A DNA stretch of 38,404 bases, taken from an uncultured Nitrospina sp. Lineage in GTDB: Bacteria > Nitrospinota > Nitrospinia > Nitrospinales > VA-1. Positions 26,314 to 33,855 of this stretch are shown here, piece after piece. The stretch covers positions 1 through 38,404 of the forward strand of contig CALAGQ010000095.1 of NCBI GenBank assembly GCA_937891765.1, written 5' to 3'. The notes under the pieces were generated by a model that was not told where the DNA came from, made no database searches, and worked only from the letters and a program-made list of their open reading frames with translations. Position numbers and translations under genes: made by a program. Numbering within the stretch: position 1 is the stretch's first letter; each line of letters starts with the position of its first letter.

Positions 26314-28215
26314 TTGAAGCCCTCTATAAAACCCGGTATTTCCCATGAGCATGGTGTCATTCCCCTGTTTCTTTTTTGTTTTCTGGCGACATCTGCCCCC
26401 GCATGGGGGTTTACCCCCCCTCCTTCGGAAGGTGTCCCCAAAACCTTTCTCTTTAAAGATAAACCGATCGCCCTTAAAAGCCTGACCAATCCTTTCAAAA
26501 AAGACCCCAAAGTCATCAATGAGGGAGGAACCTTATATACCAGGCATTGCTTCTTCTGCCACGGTGATTTGCTGGACGGTAATGGATTGTTTGGGAAAAG
26601 TTTTTTCCCACCCCCTGCGGATTTCACCCGCCTCAACTCTATCCTCGCACGGCCTCAGGCCTATACCTTCTGGCGTATTATGAAAGGAGGCAAAGGGCTT
26701 CCGAAAAAATACGAACCCTGGAACTCGGCCATGCCAGCCTGGGAAGACACCCTGAGTGAAAAAGACGTTTGGAAAATCATCACCTATATTTATGATAACG
26801 CAGGACAACGGCATGCAAAACCTGGCAAACAGGAGCCGCCTTCTCTGGAGAGAGGGAAACAGGTCTATCTGGAAAAATGCGCCTATTGCCACGGAGACGA
26901 AGGCAAGGGAGATGGCCCTGCGGCCGACTACTCAATGCCGCAACCGAGAAACCTGACCAAAGGCCATATAAAAATCCGCTCGACATCGTTTGGGAAAATC
27001 CCCACTGATGAAGATTTGCTAAACATCATCAACAACGGGTTGCGCGGAACCACCATGCCGGGCTGGAAACACCTTCCTGAAAATGATCGTAAGAGCCTGC
27101 TTATTTTTGTAAAGTCTCTATCCAATAAATTTGAAAAGTTTGTGAAAAAGGGCAAAGCCCATAAGGTGGTAAAAGTTGGCAAAGAGCCACCCCTCTCCCC
27201 GGAAAGTATTGAACGCGGCAAAACTCTCTTCATGACTCAGTGCTCCGGGTGTCATGGTGTTAAAGGGCGAGGAGATGGTGTGGCAACGCAACGCATTGTG
27301 GATTATTCATCCAGCGCCATCTGGCCTAGAAACCTGAGCCAGCCCTGGACCTTTCGTCGCGGTAGCACCCGCAAGGATATCTTTAAAACCCTACGCACAG
27401 GATTATCCACAACCGCCATGCCCAAGTTCTCACCGAAAGTTTTCAAGGATGAACAGATTTGGGATATCGTCAATTTCGTCAGCAGCTTGGCTCCCCCGAC
27501 TCAGCCCAAAATGCAGAGTCCCATTCACGCTAAAAAAGTGGCGGGAGAAATTTCAGACGATCCTAATGCCGCAGTATGGCAAGACGCGCAAGCCAGCTTT
27601 GTTCCTTTAGGAGGTCAGCTTCAAGCAAAACCTAAATCCTATTTTCCAACAGTACGCAACCTGACTATACGAGCGGTTCATAACAACAGAGAAGTTGCTC
27701 TTTATATCCATTGGGATGATCCATCTATCGACCCGGCACTCAAAAAGTTTACGACGGTTGAGGTGTCCCCACCCCCGCCTCTTCCTGAGCATATGAGGGG
27801 AAAGGGACCAGAAGAAGCTCTCGAACCCAGCATCCCCGAATACCCGGATGCAATCGCAGTGCAGTTTCCAGTCAGCCTGGACAAACAAACACCCTATTTC
27901 CTCAACGGCGATACCGAGCATCCTGTCAACCTTTGGAAGTGGGCAACCTCCACCAACAAAGCCACAGAAATACACACCAACGGATTAGAAAAATGGTCTA
28001 AGGAGGAAGCGTCTGGAGTTAAAGCCAAAGGACATTTCAGCTACGGAAGATACTCAGTAATTTTAAAACGCCCGTTCAAAGAAGATGCCGATGATATCCA
28101 GTTCCAAACCGGAAAACCCATCCCCATCGCTTTCAACATCTGGGACGGATACGCGGGCGAGACCGGCAACAAAAAATCCATCTCAAGCTGGTTCACCCTC
28201 TGGCTCGACGAATAA
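26314..28215 (+). CDS. Tri-haem cytochrome c fused to an ethylbenzene-dehydrogenase/NxrC-type haem-binding domain
   Basis: I take the TTG at 26314, 1 nt after the preceding stop, because it gives a signal peptide (VIPLFLFCFLATSAPAWG); ATG 26345 is out of frame, and earlier in-frame starts lie inside the upstream gene. About 633 residues. Three cytochrome c domains have CFFCH (26548-26562), CAYCH (26878-26892) and CSGCH (27241-27255), each followed by the usual G-x-G-D-G type loop. The C-terminal domain (from about nt 27540) has the EB_dh pattern seen in gamma subunits of DMSO-reductase-family enzymes, with LYIHWDDPSIDP, DAIAVQFPVSL and PVNLWKWATS. Such gamma subunits bind haem b and carry electrons from nitrite oxidoreductase, ethylbenzene dehydrogenase or chlorate reductase. 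No catalytic alpha or beta subunit is in the window. Confidence 0.87.
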   Translation: MKPSIKPGISHEHGVIPLFLFCFLATSAPAWGFTPPPSEGVPKTFLFKDKPIALKSLTNPFKKDPKVINEGGTLYTRHCFFCHGDLLDGNGLFGKSFFPPPADFTRLNSILARPQAYTFWRIMKGGKGLPKKYEPWNSAMPAWEDTLSEKDVWKIITYIYDNAGQRHAKPGKQEPPSLERGKQVYLEKCAYCHGDEGKGDGPAADYSMPQPRNLTKGHIKIRSTSFGKIPTDEDLLNIINNGLRGTTMPGWKHLPENDRKSLLIFVKSLSNKFEKFVKKGKAHKVVKVGKEPPLSPESIERGKTLFMTQCSGCHGVKGRGDGVATQRIVDYSSSAIWPRNLSQPWTFRRGSTRKDIFKTLRTGLSTTAMPKFSPKVFKDEQIWDIVNFVSSLAPPTQPKMQSPIHAKKVAGEISDDPNAAVWQDAQASFVPLGGQLQAKPKSYFPTVRNLTIRAVHNNREVALYIHWDDPSIDPALKKFTTVEVSPPPPLPEHMRGKGPEEALEPSIPEYPDAIAVQFPVSLDKQTPYFLNGDTEHPVNLWKWATSTNKATEIHTNGLEKWSKEEASGVKAKGHFSYGRYSVILKRPFKEDADDIQFQTGKPIPIAFNIWDGYAGETGNKKSISSWFTLWLDE

Positions 28216-28230
28216 CCGGCTAGCAGCCGG
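28216..28230 (+). terminator. Short hairpin directly after the cytochrome stop codon
   Basis: CCGGCT and AGCCGG flank a 3-nt loop immediately after the TAA at 28213-28215. There is no proper T-tract (TTTATTTT follows about 8 nt later), so it is only a candidate terminator or 3'-end stabiliser. Confidence 0.35.
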
Positions 28231-28262
28231 TGGCAATGTTTATTTTCTGACCGTCCAGCCAG

Positions 28263-28325
28263 ATCAATACCTCCGCAAAATTCCCTCTTGTGATATATTT
28301 CTTTAAAAGATACAAACCAGAAGAA
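28263..28325 (-). repeat. 63-bp repeat copy A (resembles start of an IS110-type transposase gene)
   Basis: Matches 31807-31869 at 60 of 63 positions in the same orientation. On the minus strand it carries AAGAGGGAATTTTGCGGAGG and reads EFCGGIDL, like the first residues of IS110/IS1111 transposases (..GGIDLHS..), then departs from homology. I read it as a remnant of the 5' end of such an element, not a gene. Confidence 0.55.
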
Positions 28326-28386
28326 CACCTTGTAAATATATAGCGCAGGAAACTAACGCATTTCCGGAACCTAGCTTGTGACAAGT

Positions 28387-28521
28387 ATTGCCTAAAGTGA
28401 ATATCTGATTCGAATAATCCAAAACTACCCTTCCAACCTCTGTGAGCTGAAGCCTCTGGCCTTTTCGTTCAAACAGACGTTGGTTCAATGATCCTTCTAA
28501 ATTTTTGATTTGGGTGCTGAT
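28387..28521 (-). pseudogene. LysR-type regulator fragment, NhaR-like
   Basis: About 45 residues of a LysR helix-turn-helix domain: ISTQIKNLEGSLNQRLFERK, then GQRLQLTEVGRVVLDY and SNQIFTLGN. The N-terminal first helix and the whole effector domain are missing; homology stops near 28387, and an in-frame stop lies just upstream of the helix. The wording is closest, from memory, to NhaR, the activator of nhaA, and nhaA lies 690 bp away, so this may be its dead regulator. Family is firm, NhaR identity is inference. Confidence 0.7.
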
Positions 28522-29194
28522 GCCTTAGCGGCTGAGCAACAACGGTTCATGGTGCGGGTTTATAACTGGATGGGTGCCGCCGGACTCGGTATCACCGGCT
28601 TTATGGCTTATTATATAGCCAACAGCCCAGCCATATTCAATGTGCTAATGGGTAATCCCATCTTACCCATTGTTCTTATAGTCGCACAGATCGGACTGGT
28701 CTTCTGGCTGGCTTCGAGAGTCATGCAGATGAGCGTGAGTCAGGCAACAGGAGTCTTTTTATTATATGCGGGTCTTACCGGGCATCACCTTTTCGACCTT
28801 GTTCGTCGTTTATACCGCTTCGTCCATCACCTCGCCATTTATGGTGACGCCCGGAACTTTCGGGGCGATGAGTTTTTATGGCTACACTACAAATAAAGAC
28901 CTCACCTCATGGGGAAGTTTTCTGTTCATGGGACTCATCGGGATTATCATAGCCTCGGTTGTGAACATATTTTTGCAAAGTCCTATGATGCACTGGATAA
29001 TAACCTACGCTGGAGTATTGATCTTCGTGGGACTGACCGCATACGACACGCAGAAGATCAAGGAAATGAATATTCTCGGCAATGAGGGAACCGATGAAGA
29101 TACCAAGGAGGCGATCCGCGGAGCGCTGACACTGTATCTCGACTTTATCAACTTGTTCCTCATGCTTCTGAGGATCATGGGCAACAGACGCTGA
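28510..29194 (+). pseudogene. Bax-inhibitor-1 (BI-1/YccA) family membrane protein, frameshifted and N-terminally truncated
   Basis: Two frames together make one BI-1 protein. The first (from 28510) runs AEQQRFMVRVYNWMG to VFLLYAGLTG; the second continues GITFSTLFVVYTASS to QKIKEMNILGNEG and ends 29194. The switch needs removal of one base near 28780-28783 (ggg-c). The N-terminus is also abnormal: the only in-frame start is a TTG without a good ribosome binding site, with a stop 12 nt upstream, right where the LysR remnant begins. BI-1 proteins are seven-helix membrane proteins, some being proton-linked calcium channels. Either a true pseudogene or, for the frameshift only, a sequencing error. 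It would lie 16 bp upstream of nhaA. Confidence 0.82.
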
Positions 29195-29210
29195 ACTAAA
29201 TAGGAGCTGA

Positions 29211-30572
29211 ATGAGTAAAAAGTCCGGAAAAGTTTATACCGCTCCCTGGGAGAAAGCCTTCGACAGGGTCTTGACGCCCATTGAAGATTTTATTCACCGG
29301 CAGACCACAAGTGCCATACTACTTATGTTGTGTGCGGTTGTAGCCCTTTACCTTGCCAACAGCAGCTGGCATGAGACCTACCATCATCTCTTGGAAATGC
29401 CTTTTACCATTGGGTTCCAAGATCTTTTCATTTCGATGTCCCTGCACCATTGGATCAACGATGGCTTGATGGTCATGTTTTTCTTTGTTGTGGGGCTGGA
29501 ACTTAAGCGTGAAATTCTTGTTGGAGAACTGGCCGACCCTAAGCAGGCAGTGCTTCCTATAATAGCAGCCGTCGGAGGCATGCTTATGCCAGCCCTTATA
29601 TACATAGGGTTCAATCCGCAGGGTCATTCCTTCGATGGATGGGGAATACCAATGGCAACAGATATCGCATTTGCCCTCGGCACCCTTGCTCTTTTGGGGA
29701 ATCGGATACCCAAGAGTCTTCTGACTTTTCTGGTGGCGCTGGCTATTGTGGACGATTTGGGTGCCGTGCTCGTTATCGCCCTGTTTTATACTGAGACATT
29801 GGACTTGACTGCTCTAATAGCAGTATTTCTTCTCTTGGGATGTCTGGCTAGCCTTAACCTTGGCGGCATTCGTTCCCCATTGCCTTACATTTTGTTCGGT
29901 ATGCTTCTCTGGCTGGCGATGTTAAAAAGTGGTGTACACGCGACACTAGCTGGAGTTCTGTTGGCATTTTCTATTCCCATGCGTCCTAAGTACGATCCTA
30001 ACCTCTTTCTGGATTATGCAAGCAAAATGGTGACGGAAATTCGAGAAGCTTACAATAAAGAAAAGAACATCATCAAGAATGAGGAAATGCGATCCAGGCT
30101 GATCGCTTTCGAAAAAGGAGTGCATATGGTCCAAGCCCCGGCTCAGGTATTGGAGCATAAGATGCATTTTCCATCGGCTTACCTGATCATCCCTCTGTTT
30201 TCCTTAGCCAACGCGGGAATACCCATCAACTGGGCATCTTTTGGGACTAGCATTATGAATCCTGTCTCTTTAGGAATTGTGGCCGGTCTGATTGTGGGAA
30301 AACTAATTGGAGTGACTGGATTCACTTGGGTTGCGGTGAAGTTGGGACTATGTCAATTACCGGAAGGGTTAAATTTTAAGCACATTGTGGGCGTTGGGCT
30401 CATGGCGGGCATTGGTTTTACCATGTCGATCTTCATTGCCGAACTTGGTTTTGCACACCATCCAGAGGATCTTTTGTTGGCAAAAACCGGCATACTTTTC
30501 GCCTCTCTCATTGCCGGGCTTTCAGGTTACATCTGGTTGTTTCTCACTAGTTCCTCATCATCTACAACTTAA
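29211..30572 (+). CDS. nhaA: NhaA-type Na+/H+ antiporter
   Basis: A 453-residue antiporter exchanging internal Na+ for external H+. Family hallmarks: MVMFFFVVGLELKREILVGE, WGIPMATDIAFALG (Asp equivalent to D133 of the E. coli protein), ALAIVDDLGAVLVIALFY (the paired Asp of the ion site), and MAGIGFTMSIFIAELGF near the end. An insertion of about 50 residues before the final helices (YDPNLFLDYASKM to VQAPAQVLEHKMH) is usual in longer NhaA forms. AGGAG 5 nt before the ATG supports the start. Full length and apparently intact, unlike its upstream neighbours. Confidence 0.96.
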   Translation: MSKKSGKVYTAPWEKAFDRVLTPIEDFIHRQTTSAILLMLCAVVALYLANSSWHETYHHLLEMPFTIGFQDLFISMSLHHWINDGLMVMFFFVVGLELKREILVGELADPKQAVLPIIAAVGGMLMPALIYIGFNPQGHSFDGWGIPMATDIAFALGTLALLGNRIPKSLLTFLVALAIVDDLGAVLVIALFYTETLDLTALIAVFLLLGCLASLNLGGIRSPLPYILFGMLLWLAMLKSGVHATLAGVLLAFSIPMRPKYDPNLFLDYASKMVTEIREAYNKEKNIIKNEEMRSRLIAFEKGVHMVQAPAQVLEHKMHFPSAYLIIPLFSLANAGIPINWASFGTSIMNPVSLGIVAGLIVGKLIGVTGFTWVAVKLGLCQLPEGLNFKHIVGVGLMAGIGFTMSIFIAELGFAHHPEDLLLAKTGILFASLIAGLSGYIWLFLTSSSSSTT

Positions 30573-30715
30573 TATACTATGGAGGGAAATCCGTTTGTTG
30601 CTCTCCTTTCAAACCGGATTGGGTATTACTCTTTCCACACATGATCTAGCCGATTTAATCGATTATTTACGTGCACAATTAAAGGGGCTACTGGGAAGAT
30701 GTAAAGCTGACTGAG

Positions 30716-31510
30716 CTAAGGAAACTGATTAGTAAATACTTTCAGTGCTGGATCTTGCCGATAAAAATCCTGTAAAACCTGATAAAGTTTTGGATGATAG
30801 TGTTTCATGTTTTCGGGTTTACAAAAAAAATATTCAGTCACGACCGCGAAAAACTCAGCTTCATCCGTTGCTGCATAACTATCAAAAAAAGTAGGCAGGC
30901 CATGTTCCACCTTGCTACATAGCTCTAGATACTCTTTGGAACATACTTCAACCCACAGCTGATATTCTTCAGGAGTTGTTAATAATGGAGTTCCATCTGC
31001 ACTCCCATCAAGCATGTCCAGTTTATGAGCAAATTCGTGATACACAACATTATGACCGTGCTCCGGATGCCGAGTTTCTTTTTTCACCACATCCCAGACG
31101 AGTATCACCGGGCCGCGATGATGGGCTTCGCCTAGAATTGGCATCGCGCCCTGCACTGGGGTAGTGCTAACTTCAAAAAATCCTATTGAACTCTCAGGAG
31201 AAAAGATTGTTGTAGGATAAACATAAATGGATTCCACATTGCGGTAATAATCGTTTGGCAACGCGAGTATCATCAAGCAGGCATGAGCGGCGATCATGAC
31301 GCGAATTTCATCTGTCAATTCCAGGCCATTGCACCCTAACCATGACTTTTCGGCAATAAAGATTTGGATGAGATCCTGTAAACGCTTTTTTTCTTCATTG
31401 TTGAGGTGTTGATAATACTGAATGTTATTTTGAATATGCCCCTCCCACGCGCTAGGGAATGGAGTGGCTAGTATTTTTTTCCGCCGATTATCACTAAACA
31501 ACTGCCACAT
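30716..31510 (-). CDS. mtfA: MtfA-type zinc metallopeptidase (M90)
   Basis: A 264-residue member of the MtfA/M90 family. The zinc motif is HEFAHKLDMLDG (HExxH plus the typical following Asp), with upstream PVILVWDVVKKETRHPEHGHN and downstream TYEELD-like CSKEYLELCSKVEHG. In E. coli MtfA binds the repressor Mlc and so affects glucose PTS expression; Mlc is not seen here, so the target is unknown. AGAGG about 9 nt before the ATG supports the start. Confidence 0.93.
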   Translation of the reverse strand: MWQLFSDNRRKKILATPFPSAWEGHIQNNIQYYQHLNNEEKKRLQDLIQIFIAEKSWLGCNGLELTDEIRVMIAAHACLMILALPNDYYRNVESIYVYPTTIFSPESSIGFFEVSTTPVQGAMPILGEAHHRGPVILVWDVVKKETRHPEHGHNVVYHEFAHKLDMLDGSADGTPLLTTPEEYQLWVEVCSKEYLELCSKVEHGLPTFFDSYAATDEAEFFAVVTEYFFCKPENMKHYHPKLYQVLQDFYRQDPALKVFTNQFP

Positions 31511-31657
31511 AAAATTTAACCTCTTTCAGGCTGAATCACCGCCACATCCCATAAAATATTTGGGCATCTGATGTCAGAAAGGCGACGTTGCCTATTATAT
31601 TAATCCTTTCCTTGTATCCACTCTACTAATAAAACATGTGACCAATTTGGTCCCGCG

Positions 31658-31782
31658 AATGTCCGCTTATGGCGGCGGTCTCAACTGGTCAATGCAACAC
31701 ATGCGTTAAATCGTTGAGCTGGTGTTTCAAATTCTAATGTTTTACGTGGCCGCTCATTTAACTGTCGTGCCCCGGCATTCAG
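31658..31782 (-). mobile_element. IS30-family insertion sequence remnant: transposase C-terminus plus terminal inverted repeat
   Basis: The minus strand encodes LNERPRKTLEFETPAQRF and ends CVALTS at 31681, the characteristic C-terminus of IS30-family transposases. The stop codon lies inside a 43-nt end sequence (31658-31700) that matches the MITE end at 31890-31932 at 36 of 43 positions. The rest of the transposase and the other end are gone. Confidence 0.75.
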
Positions 31783-31806
31783 CTTAGTTTGAGAGTGTAC
31801 TGACAA

Positions 31807-31869
31807 ATCAATACCTCCGCAAAATTCCCTCTTGTGATATATTGTATTAAAAGATACAAACCAGAAGAA
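31807..31869 (-). repeat. 63-bp repeat copy B
   Basis: Second copy of the element at 28263-28325, 60 of 63 positions identical, same orientation, 3.5 kb away. Minus-strand reading EFCGGIDL resembles an IS110-type transposase start. It adjoins the IS30 remnant, so later insertion and deletion have fused the two. Confidence 0.6.
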
Positions 31870-31889
31870 AACATAAACTAGGTACCGAA

Positions 31890-31999
31890 AATGTCCGTTT
31901 CCGACGGCGTTCTCAACCGGTCGATGCAACACTATAATCTTAAATAAAAAGATGGAGTGTTGCATCGACCGGTTGAGAACGCCACCCAAAGTGGACATT
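31890..31999. mobile_element. 110-bp miniature inverted-repeat element (MITE) with IS30-type ends
   Basis: Perfect 28-bp inverted arms at 31906-31933 and 31956-31983 enclose a 22-bp AT-rich centre. The pairing resumes at the outer tips (AATGTCC / GGACATT), giving 43 to 44-bp imperfect terminal repeats. The ends match the IS30 remnant next to it (31658-31700), so the MITE was probably mobilised by that transposase. No clear target duplication is visible. Confidence 0.75.
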
Positions 32000-32224
32000 G
32001 AGGAAATTTTATCAGAATGTATCTTTTAGCTTCTTGCCTCAAATGCCTCACTTTTACCTGACGTCAAACAGACAAACTGGCAAGCTGGAAAGCTGGAAAG
32101 CTGGCAAACAGATTAAATCCTTTTTCATAAGGGAACACAGGGGACGCTTGGTAACGTCACTTCAAAGAGTGGAAGACGCCTGTAGGCGTATGTAAAAAAC
32201 TATCCAAATTATACTGGGGAAGTT

Positions 32225-33004
32225 ATGAACAAGAGACATAGAGTACAGTTTCCAAAAAACGAATTATCCGGTAGCAATCAAGATGAAAGCTATTTTTATC
32301 TTCATGGCACAAGTAAAAAGAGAAAGATAAAATTTCATGAATACGATGAAATTTATCAGATACCAGGCTTGTATGAACAAATATTCTATGATCGCCTGAA
32401 ATGCACATCTCCAAACAAAGTGACCTCTATTCTCGAATCGTCTATAAAACAGTCTCAAGATAGCTTTACTGAGCTTCGAGTGTTAGATTTGGGCGCTGGT
32501 AATGGCATGATGGGTGAGGAATTAAAAAAACATGGCGTATCACGATTAATAGGTGTTGACATTATTCCAGAAGCTTACGAAGCGCTTATTCGCGATAGGC
32601 CGGGAGTTTATGATGCTTATTATGTTGAGGATTTTTGCAAACTAAGTAAGGAAAAGAAAGAAGAAATAGAGTCTTGGCAATGTGATTGTATGGTAACTGT
32701 AGCGGCGCTTGGTTTTGGCGATATTCCAACGAAAGCATTCGTGAATGCATTCAATATTATTAAGAACGAGGGATGGGTAGCGTTCAATATAAAAGATACA
32801 TTCCTTGATAAAAGCGATGAAACTGGGTTTTCCATATTGATACGAGAATTAATTTTTTCAAAATATCTTGATATCTACCACATCGAGCGGTACAGGCACA
32901 GATTTTCAGTTGATGGCCAGCCTCTTCATTATTTTGCAGTTGCAGCCAGAAAAAAGGCAGCTATTTCGCCAGAGTATTTGGAATCAAAAGGAGTTTTATT
33001 CTGA
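32225..33004 (+). CDS. Class I SAM-dependent methyltransferase, AT-rich
   Basis: A 259-residue methyltransferase with SAM motif I VLDLGAGNGMMGEEL (about residues 82-96), an acidic loop in IGVDIIPEAYE, and a post-motif region MVTVAALGFGDIP. Substrate not indicated. GGGGA 4 nt before the ATG supports the start. Codon use is visibly AT-richer than the surrounding genes (many aaa, att, tta), and it directly follows mobile-element debris, so it may be an acquired gene. It precedes the osmolyte ABC genes by 95 bp. Confidence 0.83.
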   Translation: MNKRHRVQFPKNELSGSNQDESYFYLHGTSKKRKIKFHEYDEIYQIPGLYEQIFYDRLKCTSPNKVTSILESSIKQSQDSFTELRVLDLGAGNGMMGEELKKHGVSRLIGVDIIPEAYEALIRDRPGVYDAYYVEDFCKLSKEKKEEIESWQCDCMVTVAALGFGDIPTKAFVNAFNIIKNEGWVAFNIKDTFLDKSDETGFSILIRELIFSKYLDIYHIERYRHRFSVDGQPLHYFAVAARKKAAISPEYLESKGVLF

Positions 33005-33099
33005 TGTTTCTAACTATCAGCACCAATGTTCTGTGACCTTGGGATATTTAAATCTTGATGTATTCAATTTTAACCACGCTGTGGATTTGACACGTATCT

Positions 33100-33855
33100 A
33101 TGATTGCCCTTGACCAAGTCAGCAAATCTTATGATGGCGTTTCCAGAATCATAAATAACCTGTCCTTAGAAGTACTGGAAGGAGAAATCCTGATTCTCCT
33201 GGGGTCTTCGGGTTGCGGGAAATCAACAATACTTAAAATGATCAATCGTTTGATCGATCCGACAGAAGGAAGGATATATTTGGATGGAAAGGATATTCAG
33301 CAACAGGACCCGATAGAACTTCGGCGTTCCCTGGGATACGTTTTCCAGGGCATCGGCCTGTTTCCGCATTTGTCTATTCGAGAGAATATTTCCATGGTGC
33401 CGCACCTTTTAGGTTGGCCCGAGGACCGGATAAACAACCGGTACCGTGAACTGCTTGAACTAGTTCAGCTGTCTCCCGAAATCCACGCCGATCGATTTCC
33501 CGATGAACTGTCAGGCGGCCAGCAACAGCGCGTAGCCGTTGCCCGTGCTTTAGCGGCTGATCCGGATTATCTCCTGATGGACGAACCTTTTGGAGCGCTT
33601 GATGCAATCACAAGGGATTCTCTCCAGCAGGAATTTCTGGACTTGAAACAACGTTTGAATAAAACGATTATTTTTGTCACTCACGATATTATTGAAGCCG
33701 TCACTTTAGGCGACCGTATCGCCATCCTCCACGAAGGGCGACTGGAACAAATCGGGACCCCTGAAGAAATCCTGGAAAACCCTGCCACCGATTTCGTTCG
33801 GGAACTATTTGCGAAATCTGTCAAGTTCTGGAAGGGGTTCAAAAGCATTTCGTAA
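33100..33855 (+). CDS. Osmoprotectant-type (OpuCA/ProV group) ABC importer ATPase
   Basis: A 251-residue ATPase: Walker A GSSGCGKST (residues 35-43), signature LSGGQQQRVAVARALA, Walker B YLLMDEPFGALDAITR, H-loop FVTHDI. The INRLIDPTEGRIYLDGKDI text is that of the OpuCA/ProV quaternary-amine group. It is short: the C-terminal CBS pair that senses ionic strength in OpuCA/OpuA is missing. It overlaps the downstream permease-binding protein gene by 1 nt. Confidence 0.9.
   Translation: MIALDQVSKSYDGVSRIINNLSLEVLEGEILILLGSSGCGKSTILKMINRLIDPTEGRIYLDGKDIQQQDPIELRRSLGYVFQGIGLFPHLSIRENISMVPHLLGWPEDRINNRYRELLELVQLSPEIHADRFPDELSGGQQQRVAVARALAADPDYLLMDEPFGALDAITRDSLQQEFLDLKQRLNKTIIFVTHDIIEAVTLGDRIAILHEGRLEQIGTPEEILENPATDFVRELFAKSVKFWKGFKSIS

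Larger units (their letters stand above)
31511..32224. other. Gene-free stretch of mobile-element debris
   Basis: A 714-bp stretch between mtfA and the methyltransferase. It contains an IS30-family 3' end (31658-31782), 63-bp repeat copy B (31807-31869), a 110-bp MITE (31890-31999), a short tandem of GCTGGAAA units (about 32085-32110), and a small ACGCCT-TGT-AGGCGT hairpin near 32177. An open minus-strand frame over 31681-31998 is a chance fusion across these pieces. Confidence 0.75.

Noticed and set aside
31681..31998. Minus-strand open frame of 105 codons as a single gene
   Set aside because: It crosses an arm of the MITE, the 63-bp repeat and the IS30 transposase tail; only the last part has protein homology, so the frame is a chance fusion.
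32085..32110. Tandem GCTGGAAA units as a CRISPR-like or VNTR array
   Set aside because: Only two to three short adjacent units without spacers; a simple slippage repeat.
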